From Tubiluchus corallicola (taxonomy: Eukaryota; Priapulida; Priapulimorpha; Priapulimorphida; Tubiluchidae), in NCBI GenBank assembly GCA_030141605.1, contig JAQGDQ010000757.1, positions 1 to 64,000 of the forward strand: DNA of 64,000 bases. The letters run 5' to 3'. The position numbers and the translations under genes are program-made. Of the stretch, positions 25,901 through 31,236 are shown one piece after another. Position 1 is the stretch's first letter. The number at the start of each line of letters is the position of its first letter. A model generated the notes under the pieces. That model was not told the origin of the DNA and did no database searches. It saw nothing but the letters and a program-made list of their open reading frames with translations.

Positions 25901-27863
25901 TTTTGAAGATAACAGACTTTTTGCTAATAATTTCTATAATAGCTTCATTACTCTTTTTCTCTTCTCTTCTCTTCTCTTCTCTTCTCTTCTCTTCTCTTCT
26001 CTTCTCTTCTCCTCTCTTCTCTTTTCTGCTCTCTTCTCTTCTTCTCTTCTCTTCTATTCTCTTCTCTTCTCGCCTCTTCTCTTCTCTTCTCCTCTCCTTT
26101 TCTCTCCTCTCTTCTCTTCTCTCCCCCTCTCCTCTCTTTTCTCTTCTCTTCTCTTCTCTCTCTTCTCGTCTCTTCTCGTCTCCTCTCTTCTCTTCTCTTC
26201 TCTTCTCTTCTCTTCTCTTCTCTTCTCTTCTCTTCTCTTCTCTTCTCTTCTCTTCTCTTCTCTTCTCTTCTCTTCTCTTCTCTTCTCTTCTCTTCTCTTC
26301 TCTTCTCTTCTCTTCTCTTCTCTTCTCTTCTCTTCTCTCCTCTCCTCTCCTCCCTCTCCTCTCTTCTCTTCTCTTCTCTTCTCCTCTCCTCTCCTCTCCT
26401 CTCCTCTCCTCTCCTCTCCTCTCCTCTCCTCTCCTCTCCTCTTCTCTTCTCTTCTGTTCTTTTCTTTTCTTTTCTCTTCGCTTCTTTCTTTCTTACTCCT
26501 TTTTTCCTGTACATAGTGAGATTACTTGGGTGGGTTGTCTCAGGAGAAGTGCTCAACTTTCGCTTTGTTGTCATTCTAGCGAAACAGCTTAATTTAGTTG
26601 TGCGCCTGGCCGCGCTTAACGGGGATTGAGGGAAAACAGCCGAAATCCGAATTCTGGCTGGGGGTACAACTTGTTCCTGATGATTCCAGATGTAGTGTAG
26701 TCGCGTGCCGTGTGTTTAGGTGCATGGCCTTGACCAGTCTGTGTTGTTATGATTATAAATGCATAAACATCTCCTTAGTATTACATTTACAATAGCCTTA
26801 TACAAAAGAGTTTTCAGATTTTATGCTCAACATGTACACATGACTGTAATGTAAGAAAATAAGCAATTACTTCGATCATGTACGTACGACGATGTATTTT
26901 TGATGACTAAATTTTGCAGGGTGTACAAGCTGACTTTAGCGATTTTCAAACGTGAAGAATAAACTTCTTATGATTAGATTTGCACTCACCAGTTTCTCTC
27001 CAGATAGGACCTCCAACAAAGCCAGTAGCTTGGTGCCATCTTCAATGTCGGCAAACAGGTCATCTACCCGCAATGGTGGATCATGCTAAAATGCATAACA
27101 ACATTAAATAACGAGCTTACTTGCAACAATGACCTTGTTAGTCTGTATTAATAACCATCTTGTCATTTTTGGTTATAAAATTAAAAAATAGTCTGAAACT
27201 GCTTCTAGAGGATACTGAATAGCCATCACAAGAAGTCATTATGGGCAAGAACTTATTTTGACGTTTTTGATCTTGCAACTTTGACATTTGACGTTTTGAG
27301 CTCAAAAGCAATGGGTTTCCAGATCTTACCCAAATACACTAAACGCCCTACTCAGTACGCATGCGCGTAATTCTGTATGTTCTTGTTACACTTTAAAAAC
27401 TCTGCTCCCTGTAATAAAACATTATCAGCTTTTGTAAAATGGAAACGCAAAAAATAAAATGTTGTTAAAGGGTTAAATAATGTTTGATACTGAGGTTACT
27501 AAACTGTCAAAACCGTGTTGTTCTGGGAGTGACAATCTTATATTGATTATTTACAAGTAACATTTTACGTTAATGGTGTAATAAACAATGGTTCCTTGGT
27601 TTCTCGCGAACCGCTAAAACCATTAACCTGAGTCCAAGACAAATAATACTAAAGTATTAAGCAATGCGATCATACAATAATTAATAGCACTACCAGTTTG
27701 CCAGTTTGTACATGTAACTGTGCTGTCACTGTTTGCTTGTGTTGTTTACAGAGAATTTTTAAATGCTTGTAGCACCCAGAAGGCATAGTTATCATTCTTA
27801 CCTGGGCTAGATAGGAGTTGATCCAGTTTGTGAAAGTTTTCTTCTGCACTCGTTCCTGCTGCT
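215..27863 (-). CDS. SYNE1: Nesprin-like gene, copy A (29 exons, 5' part; runs off left edge)
   Basis: Spliced gene on the minus strand. Exons in order: 27863-27802, 27085-26990, 25728-25645, 22539-22447, 22148-21958, 21126-20930, 20664-20552, 20224-20078, 19119-18808, 18200-17919, 17027-16934, 15242-15037, 14419-14258, 13916-13761, 13198-13055, 12131-11955, 11506-11363, 9414-9247, 8593-8456, 7857-7696, 7251-7156, 6441-6293, 5495-5387, 4745-4586, 3829-3669, 2654-2478, 1903-1763, 1104-949, 376-215. The product has two nesprin-type CH domains and then spectrin-like repeats. In this family CH domains bind F-actin and the protein links the nuclear envelope (through a C-terminal KASH domain, not in this window) to the cytoskeleton. 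All exons are open. It differs from copy B by about 16 substitutions and a two-residue deletion in exon 16. The initiator exon was not found. SYNE1 is used as the family name; SYNE1 versus SYNE2 is not resolved. Confidence 0.88.
949..1104 (-). CDS. SYNE1: Copy A exon 28: spectrin repeat (acceptor uncertain)
   Basis: 156 nt, pairs with 55443-55598, beginning MCQQKLNN. The same alternative upstream acceptor exists (exon would then be 949-1194). Confidence 0.65.
1650..1745. repeat. CA / GCAC microsatellite (left arm)
   Basis: Alternating CA and GCAC units, in intron 27 of copy A. Interruptions and length differ from the mirror tract at 54815-54895. Confidence 0.95.
1763..1903 (-). CDS. SYNE1: Copy A exon 27: spectrin repeat
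   Basis: 141 nt, pairs with 54654-54794. It reads YTDQIVQEI where copy B has YTDQVVQEI. Confidence 0.85.
2478..2654 (-). CDS. SYNE1: Copy A exon 26: spectrin repeat
   Basis: 177 nt, pairs with 53903-54079. The first codon is TCT (Ser) where copy B has TAT (Tyr). Confidence 0.87.
3669..3829 (-). CDS. SYNE1: Copy A exon 25: spectrin repeat
   Basis: 161 nt, pairs with 52642-52802, identical protein ([12 protein letters not shown]). Confidence 0.88.
4586..4745 (-). CDS. SYNE1: Copy A exon 24: spectrin repeat
   Basis: 160 nt, pairs with 51726-51885, identical protein, donor ATTG|gtatgc. Confidence 0.87.
5055..5160. repeat. ATGTT pentanucleotide microsatellite (left arm)
   Basis: About 20 near-perfect 5-bp units in intron 23 of copy A. 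Confidence 0.95.
5387..5495 (-). CDS. SYNE1: Copy A exon 23: spectrin repeat
   Basis: 109 nt, pairs with 50990-51098, identical protein ([16 protein letters not shown]). Confidence 0.87.
6293..6441 (-). CDS. SYNE1: Copy A exon 22: spectrin repeat
   Basis: 149 nt, pairs with 50043-50191, same phases (0 in, 2 out) and [15 protein letters not shown] helix. Confidence 0.87.
7156..7251 (-). CDS. SYNE1: Copy A exon 21: spectrin repeat
   Basis: 96 nt, pairs with 49442-49537. It ends KLTSYSAQ, one change from copy B. Confidence 0.85.
7365..7535 (-). mobile_element. tRNA-derived SINE-like copy S1 (left arm)
   Basis: The minus strand has a head (cctctagtggcttattgtc type), a tRNA-like part at 7402-7479 and a tail tttctaatttagtattgcttt. 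The tRNA-like part has a perfect 7-bp terminal pairing GTATCTC/GAGATAC, a T-arm TGGG-TTCAAAT-CCCA and a B box GGGTTCAAATCCC. Head and tail recur in copy S2, which marks a dispersed family. Confidence 0.65.
7600..7670 (-). mobile_element. SINE-like fragment S3 (left arm)
   Basis: A 5'-truncated copy holding only the B-box side (gtttgagtcccagtagaagtgg) and the family tail (gtaatttagcattgcttttgtg). It overlaps nothing coding and follows exon 20 of copy A. Confidence 0.5.
7696..7857 (-). CDS. SYNE1: Copy A exon 20: spectrin repeat
   Basis: 162 nt, pairs with 48820-48981, three substitutions ([15 protein letters not shown]). Confidence 0.87.
8456..8593 (-). CDS. SYNE1: Copy A exon 19: spectrin repeat
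   Basis: 138 nt, pairs with 48089-48226, with [12 protein letters not shown] where copy B has [12 protein letters not shown]. Confidence 0.87.
9247..9414 (-). CDS. SYNE1: Copy A exon 18: spectrin repeat
   Basis: 168 nt, pairs with 47377-47544. It begins SYQHEAS. The donor AAG|gtaaag is closer to consensus than the copy B donor. The 1.95-kb intron before it has about 1.03 kb that copy B lacks. Confidence 0.88.
9717..10745. other. 1.03-kb segment present only in left arm
   Basis: The right arm joins the flanking sequences directly near 47073. No TE ends, coding domain or duplication recognised; a 3-bp microhomology (aat) lies at the junction, which fits a deletion in the right arm as well as an insertion here. 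Confidence 0.75.
11210..11299. mobile_element. 90-bp MITE-like hairpin (left arm)
   Basis: Terminal inverted repeats of about 27 bp (ACATTCTCAATGTAAATG...) with one or two mismatches flank about 35 bp. No coding capacity. In intron 17 of copy A. Confidence 0.6.
11363..11506 (-). CDS. SYNE1: Copy A exon 17: spectrin repeat
   Basis: 144 nt, pairs with 46315-46458, with Glu for Lys at residue 5 (ACFAEAIAV). Confidence 0.88.
11660..11760 (-). mobile_element. tRNA-like SINE fragment S4 (left arm)
   Basis: The minus strand carries gttggctgaaattgcatggc (A-box-like) and a perfect B box GGTTCAAATCC. It lacks the S1/S2 head and tail, so it may be a different family. A working tRNA fold was not evident. 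Confidence 0.45.
11955..12131 (-). CDS. SYNE1: Copy A exon 16: spectrin repeat (6-bp in-frame deletion)
   Basis: 177 nt, pairs with 45689-45871. It reads [12 protein letters not shown] where copy B has [14 protein letters not shown]. The frame and both splice sites are kept. Confidence 0.88.
12175..12362 (-). mobile_element. SINE-like copy S2 (left arm)
   Basis: Shares the head (aacctcttgtggcttatag), a B-box-like segment (gggttcaagtctta) and the tail (tttctattttagtattactttcgtg) with S1. It lies just upstream of exon 16 of copy A. Confidence 0.6.
13055..13198 (-). CDS. SYNE1: Copy A exon 15: spectrin repeat, possible alternative 3' end
   Basis: 144 nt, pairs with 44613-44756, identical protein up to AAA|gtacaa. 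The read-through extension (to about 12998) ends LPIA here and LPVA in copy B. Confidence 0.8.
13761..13916 (-). CDS. SYNE1: Copy A exon 14: spectrin repeat
   Basis: 156 nt, pairs with 43938-44093, identical protein ([15 protein letters not shown]). Confidence 0.88.
13968..14130. repeat. GGT/AGT trinucleotide-rich tract (left arm)
   Basis: Imperfect trinucleotide and hexanucleotide repeat in intron 13 of copy A. About 60 bp shorter than in the right arm. Confidence 0.9.
14258..14419 (-). CDS. SYNE1: Copy A exon 13: spectrin repeat
   Basis: 162 nt, pairs with 43375-43536, same protein ([14 protein letters not shown] end). Confidence 0.88.
15037..15242 (-). CDS. SYNE1: Copy A exon 12: spectrin repeat
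   Basis: 206 nt, pairs with 42553-42758, identical protein ([21 protein letters not shown]). Confidence 0.9.
15500..16557 (-). mobile_element. 5'-truncated non-LTR retrotransposon (LINE), left arm only
   Basis: It sits between 12-bp target-site duplications TTAATGTAATAG (15488-15499 and 16558-16569). The right arm has the uninterrupted single site at 42296-42307. Its minus-strand 3' tail is a short CGA-type repeat (tcgtcgtcgtcg on plus). The element is truncated just upstream of the reverse-transcriptase YADD box. It sits in intron 11 of copy A in the gene's own orientation. Clade not assigned. Confidence 0.93.
15554..16513 (-). CDS. LINE reverse transcriptase C-terminal part with C2H2 finger
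   Basis: About 319 codons open with no internal stop. It starts near LQYADDNA, where YADD is the catalytic motif C of reverse transcriptases. Then come [39 protein letters not shown] and a basic [20 protein letters not shown] segment, typical of the thumb/C-terminal region of endonuclease-bearing LINE ORF2. It ends in a C2H2 zinc finger ([20 protein letters not shown]). The endonuclease and N-terminal RT motifs are missing, so this is a dead 5'-truncated copy. The Met at the start is incidental: the frame is open to the truncation point. Confidence 0.9.
   Translation of the reverse strand: MTELQYADDNAAPAHSANHLQQSVSNFCDAYSRFGLTVNIGKTKVIVQPSPEADTPVCNISINGADLECVEHFPYLGSLLSVQCNSTKDVENRLRAAHAAFGRLSTRVFGNAHLTRRTKLMVYNAIVVSTLLYGCETWTLYRQDLKKLEQFHQKKLRSVSNIRWDDYVTNNSVLERFNTTSIEAMITKHRLRWAGHVARMDENRLPRRILFSELSTGKRPLGRPRRRYKDQLKETLQSARIDPETWEQTARQRTKWRRVIQEGTEHFETTRGAAIEAKRQRRKEKARQPQVTPTIQCDKCTRMFRARIGLLSHQRAHHS
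16934..17027 (-). CDS. SYNE1: Copy A exon 11: helical segment
   Basis: 94 nt, pairs with 41838-41931, identical protein. The next intron (15243-16933) is about 1.07 kb longer than in copy B because of a LINE insertion antisense to nothing but parallel to the gene: both are on the minus strand. Confidence 0.85.
17105..17420 (+). pseudogene. Old LINE reverse-transcriptase relic (left arm)
   Basis: Plus-strand translation contains [20 protein letters not shown], the LKW.GHV.R motif of LINE ORF2 C-termini, then a partly open stretch with stops and a weak W(H)VAADWGT tail. It is antisense to copy A. The same relic is at the mirrored position in the right arm, so it predates the split of the two arm sequences. 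Confidence 0.7.
17919..18200 (-). CDS. SYNE1: Copy A exon 10: spectrin-like repeat
   Basis: 282 nt, pairs with 40658-40939, identical protein, acceptor tttttag, donor AAT|gtaagt. Confidence 0.88.
18405..18745. repeat. GA-rich microsatellite (left arm)
   Basis: Long GA dinucleotide runs with interruptions in intron 9 of copy A. Confidence 0.95.
18808..19119 (-). CDS. SYNE1: Copy A exon 9: spectrin-like repeat
   Basis: 312 nt, pairs with 39835-40146, identical protein ([18 protein letters not shown] block). Confidence 0.88.
19737..19985. repeat. ATT/GTT trinucleotide microsatellite (left arm)
   Basis: ATC, TGT and long TTA runs in intron 8 of copy A. Apparent poly-Leu or poly-Asn reading frames here are repeat artefacts. 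Confidence 0.95.
20078..20224 (-). CDS. SYNE1: Copy A exon 8: first helical segment after CH2
   Basis: 147 nt, pairs with 38783-38929. It ends [14 protein letters not shown], differing at four positions from copy B, the densest cluster of replacements between the copies. Confidence 0.85.
20552..20664 (-). CDS. SYNE1: Copy A exon 7: CH2 end
   Basis: 113 nt, pairs with 38343-38455, and encodes [18 protein letters not shown], same protein with at least one silent change. Confidence 0.92.
20930..21126 (-). CDS. SYNE1: Copy A exon 6: CH2 core, GC donor
   Basis: 197 nt, pairs with 37881-38077. It carries Ala where copy B has Ser (HKARSQ). The acceptor is ttatag rather than ttacag. The same GAAG|gcaaac GC donor is kept. 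Confidence 0.92.
21958..22148 (-). CDS. SYNE1: Copy A exon 5: inter-CH linker
   Basis: 191 nt, pairs with 36839-37029, identical linker including [19 protein letters not shown], donor CTGA|gtgagt. Confidence 0.92.
22447..22539 (-). CDS. SYNE1: Copy A exon 4: CH1 end
   Basis: 93 nt, pairs with 36441-36533, and encodes the nesprin CH1 signature [17 protein letters not shown], unchanged. The 3.1-kb intron before it contains the foldback-like element. Confidence 0.93.
22824..24394. mobile_element. Foldback-like element with minisatellite terminal inverted repeats (left arm)
   Basis: The two ends are inverted copies: about 22825-23071 and about 24213-24394. Each is a degenerate tandem array of a roughly 20-bp unit of the type GTGCACAGCAAAAAATCAAA, bounded outside by (c)acacctttttacgctcaaaa and inside by a conserved non-array segment (cttctaatgtt). 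The 1.1-kb interior has no protein I recognise. Long, internally repetitive terminal inverted repeats are the hallmark of foldback-type DNA transposons. No clear target-site duplication seen. Confidence 0.65.
25140..25270 (-). mobile_element. tRNA-like segment in intron 3 (left arm)
   Basis: Mirror of 33655-33790, with minus-strand agcttagtggttaaggagtc. More diverged from its partner than most of the arm. Confidence 0.4.
25645..25728 (-). CDS. SYNE1: Copy A exon 3: CH1 middle
   Basis: 84 nt, pairs with 33201-33284, identical protein ([12 protein letters not shown] end), donor CGA|gtaagt. Confidence 0.9.
25945..26500. repeat. TTCTC pentanucleotide array (left arm)
   Basis: About 555 bp of TTCTC units with an internal block of TCTCC variants, in intron 2 of copy A. 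Strand asymmetry is complete (polypyrimidine on plus). Confidence 0.95.
26510..26770. other. GC-richer block beside the pentanucleotide array (left arm)
   Basis: Higher GC than its surroundings (cctggccgcgcttaacgggg), adjoining the polypyrimidine array; the mirror is at about 32260-32520. The pairing of a distinct block with an array suggests an old transposable element with an expanded tail, but no family was recognised. Confidence 0.4.
26990..27085 (-). CDS. SYNE1: Copy A exon 2: CH1 middle
   Basis: 96 nt, pairs with 31951-32046, identical protein, acceptor cattttag, donor CTG|gtgagt. Confidence 0.9.
27802..27863 (-). CDS. SYNE1: Copy A exon 1: start of CH1
   Basis: 62 nt, pairs with 31175-31236. 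It has the same phase-1 start after ttatag and the same protein ([11 protein letters not shown] end). The sequence upstream on this strand is shared with copy B only to about 28484, with no start exon recognised. Confidence 0.88.
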
Positions 27864-28397
27864 CTATAAAGGAAATTGGGATAATTCAATACAGTTCGGG
27901 AACCAGTTTTAGGCCCTACTCCGTTTTCACTATTGTTATTATGATATGGTAATGTAGATAAAGGTAAAAAAGTAACCTGCGGCATAAAATAACAGTCTTT
28001 AAGCCTGTTAATAACAGATAAAGTCTTTATCCTAGAATGGCAAGAAAACATTCAGTTGATCTTTTAGTTCCTAAAAGAAAAATTCTCATTTCCATCAGTA
28101 AAGATGTCTAGATATAATTTGTATAGTCATAGTATCAATGTAATAATTTACTTATCATCACTTTACATTGGGATGTAGGTCTTAAACATTCTTGTATATA
28201 TATCTTGTGCATTTTTACATCTTTGTTTGCACATGCATTTTTATATATAATTTTGTACAGCTGTTTATAATTTTTGCGTAATTGTTACAGTATATATTTA
28301 TGTATATTACTAATTTCTTTACGTGTATTTCAAAGCATAATATTGAGGAAGTGGACCTGCAAATAAAGGCGTAATAAAAGGTTCATGGTTTTCATCA

Positions 28398-28484
28398 TCA
28401 TATTTTCATCATCATCATCATCATCGTCATTATCGCCGTCGCCGTCGCCGTCTTCGTCATCATCAACATCATCACCACCATCAC
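28398..28484. repeat. ATC-rich tract at inner end of left arm
   Basis: ATC/GTC trinucleotides. The homology between the arms stops inside this tract. Confidence 0.9.
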
Positions 28485-30604
28485 GTCATTTCGCTTAGCA
28501 ATTTTGTTCATCCACACCACATCATTCAGTAGATAATAACTGCAACTATGTATTATATACATACTATCACACCTAATATAAGCATTTGTGGCATGTTAGC
28601 AATTTTGTCGCCAGTTTATGTCACTGCTGTTATTAGCTTGTTTTCAGGCGTTTTTCTTGTTTGACAAACTCAGTTGAACTAGCGCAGGAAAGACTACACG
28701 GAACAACAATCTCTATATTTTTAATAAAGTGAGTAGGGAATATTTAGTGAGTAGGGGATAACTCTCAATATTTGTCATATTTTTTACAGTGTTAGAAAAG
28801 ATATAAAGAGAATTGCGAAGTTTTTTTTTGTTAAAAGTAATTTTTGGATCACATGAATAATTTAGTAGTTAATCTCTTATATTAATATTCTTGGTATGGG
28901 CTTAATTTATATATATATAAGATTCGAGGCTACAGCCCGGATGGCAGCACCATTTGCGGCGATCTATATATCAAAAGAAAGGTCTCGATCTAGTGTCGTG
29001 CCATTGATGGTTTATTTTTCGAATTGGGCCCACCGGAAGGAATGGGGGGCGAAAAACCTCCAAAAATGGCCATTTTTCGGCCGTTTTTGCAAAAGTTATA
29101 CAGCTGAGATATAGAGAACGGGAACGGGCCGAGGGGGGTGCTGGGTATTTTATTAAATGTTTTCCATAGTTTATATGTGCCTAGTAATACTTGATAATAC
29201 TAATATAAGTGTGGAAAGAACTTTGACATGTTATGCAGTAGATTGTGTACAGCATAACATGATTTCATGACAAGAGAGAAGGGAAGCAATGATAATTTTT
29301 TTATATCCGCATGAACAGCAAAAGCGACATAACGTAGGTACTTTTTTATACTTTATGATACTTTTTAACAACCCTACAAGATTATATGATAAACAGACTT
29401 TCAGAAAAACAGACATTCAGACAAGCTGGACAGACAGATGGACAAAAAATTTTCCTTAAAAGAGAACCTACACGTATAACAACTACGTATCTTTTAATTT
29501 AGCTCGATTACGTATACTAATGCATCTAACTAGCTGTATTTTTCGAGTTATTCGTCATCGTGGCCTAATAGGTTAATGAAGTATTTATCAAAGCCTTTTA
29601 TGTAAATTCGTGCAACACACAAATATGTCAGCTGCGCTTTTATGTGTTTTTCTTTATTCGGTGCTTTTAATATAATTTTTAGGTACTTGTTGGTTTGTCG
29701 GCGTCTCATTTATTTTCATGTTCGCATACATTAAAATATTGTGCTTTAGCTTTTTACATAAAACCTCTCAAAAATCAATCGCCTGCTAATCGACATAAAT
29801 TTTCAATAACAAATTCTTTAAATTTTCACGGTCAGACGAACGAAAATTGAGACTGCGACACAGTTTTGCGTGAATATCGAACTCCAATTTGGTCTCCATC
29901 GTTTGCGCCACATATATTTATTTTCCCGCTATCATTTTTCTTCACGAGTTTTTAGGGAAAAAAGTATCATAATTTGCAGTGTCACACAATGTCTTGGTTG
30001 AGTGTTAAGATAAATAGAGGCATGAAGCATTTAGCTGTCAAATTCACATAGATTTAAAAATGTTTAAAGGCGCTGGTGGCAGTAATGATGATGATGGCGA
30101 TGGTGGTTGTGGTGATGATGAAGATAATGACGATCATGGTAACAACAATGATGATGATGATGATAATAATGATGATGCAGGAGACATAGATCATGACTTC
30201 AATATTATTACAACACTGACGATGAGTAAATAAGTAAAAAATGTGTTAACGCCTAAAGATTTTCATTGCTATCTCAGTCTTATGCCAGTGCTAATATGAA
30301 AACAAGGTTAAATTCAAGCACCTAGTTTTCCTGTGTGGAAGCTATTTTCTTAATGAAAATAAGAACAGCCTTGTTTTTCACTGTAAAGCTGTTAACAGCT
30401 GTTCTTCAGGGTCTGAGCAAAACCAAATGGAATTGGTTATCTAACTGGACGTCTCAAAAATATACAGGGAAGATGCTGTTCACAGATAGCTGAAGCTTTG
30501 AGCAAACCGCACAGCAAATAGACTAACTTTCGCGTTGTGGGGAAAGAGAGACAGCTAGAATGAAAATGATGATGATGCTGGTAATGATGGTGTTGATGAT
30601 GATG
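28485..30604. other. Unique spacer between palindrome arms; candidate shared 5' region
   Basis: About 2.1 kb found only once, between two divergently transcribed nesprin copies. It holds AT-rich sequence, a relatively GC-rich block at about 28920-29140, and a GAT trinucleotide-rich tract at about 30075-30180. I see no convincing coding exon, RNA gene or recognisable promoter motif. Any promoter or start exon lying more than about 0.6 kb upstream of exon 1 would have to be here and be shared, or be missing for one copy. Confidence 0.8.
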
Positions 30605-30720
30605 ACGATGATGGTGGTGATGATGTTGATGATGACGAAGACGGCGACGGCGACGGCGATAATGACGATGATGATGATGATGATGAAAATATGATGATGA
30701 AAACCATGAACCTTTTATTA
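30545..30720. repeat. GAT-rich tract at inner end of right arm
   Basis: GAT/GAC/GGT trinucleotides, longer than the left counterpart and extending about 60 bp into the spacer. Confidence 0.9.
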
Positions 30721-31174
30721 CGCCTTTATTTGCAGGTCCACTTCCTCAATATTATGCTTTGAAATACACGTAAAGAAATTAGTAATATACATAAATATAT
30801 ACTGTAACAATTACGCAAAAATTATAAACAACTGTACAAAATTATATATAAAAATGCATGTACAAACAAAGATGTAAAAATGCACAAGGCATCCCAATGT
30901 AAAGTGATGATAAGTAAATTGTTACATTGATACTATGACTATACAAATTATATCTAGACATCTTTACTGATGGAAATAAGAATTTTTCTTTTAGGAACTA
31001 AAAGATCAATTGAATGTTTTCTTGCCATTCTAGGATAAAGACTTGTTATTTTATGCCGCAGGTTACTTTTTTACCTTTATCTACATTACCATATCATAAT
31101 AACAATAGTGAAAACGGAGTAGGGCCTAAATCCGGTTCCTGAACTGTATTGAATTATCCCAATTTCCTTTATAG

Positions 31175-31236
31175 AGCAGCAGGAACGAGTGCAGAAGAAA
31201 ACTTTCACAAACTGGATCAACTCCTATCTAGCCCAG
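31175..31236 (+). CDS. SYNE1: Copy B exon 1: start of CH1
   Basis: 62 nt, entered in phase 1 after a tttatag acceptor and leaving in phase 0 at CAG|gtaaga. It encodes [16 protein letters not shown], the first CH1 helix, with the invariant TFTxWxN pattern of actin-binding CH domains. Because it starts inside a codon, an upstream exon must supply the Met. Identical protein in copy A. Confidence 0.9.

Larger units (their letters stand above)
1..28484. repeat. Left arm of ~28-kb inverted repeat (palindrome)
   Basis: The whole segment is the reverse complement of about 30605-56546. Base 1 pairs with base 56546 and the innermost matched bases are an ATC-rich tract near 28400-28484. All 29 nesprin exons pair one to one in inverse order with identical phases, and intronic microsatellites, SINE-like copies and transposon relics pair as well. 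The arm is longer than its partner mainly because of a LINE insertion (15500-16557) and an extra 1.03 kb (9717-10745). The outer end lies beyond the window. Whether this is a genomic palindrome or a haplotype mis-join cannot be told from sequence alone. Confidence 0.97.

Noticed and set aside
25857-26592. Long open frames rich in Ser/Leu/Phe (plus) or Arg/Glu (minus)
   Set aside because: Entirely produced by the TTCTC pentanucleotide array; frames exist in several phases and have no coding bias.
28896-29114. 72-codon open frame in the spacer
   Set aside because: No recognisable domain, no splice context, and located in a short GC-richer block; nothing supports coding.
30060-30232. Acidic open frame beginning MFKGAGGSNDDDGDGG as a possible start exon for copy B
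   Set aside because: It is mostly a translated GAT tract and offers no good donor in the phase required by exon 1.
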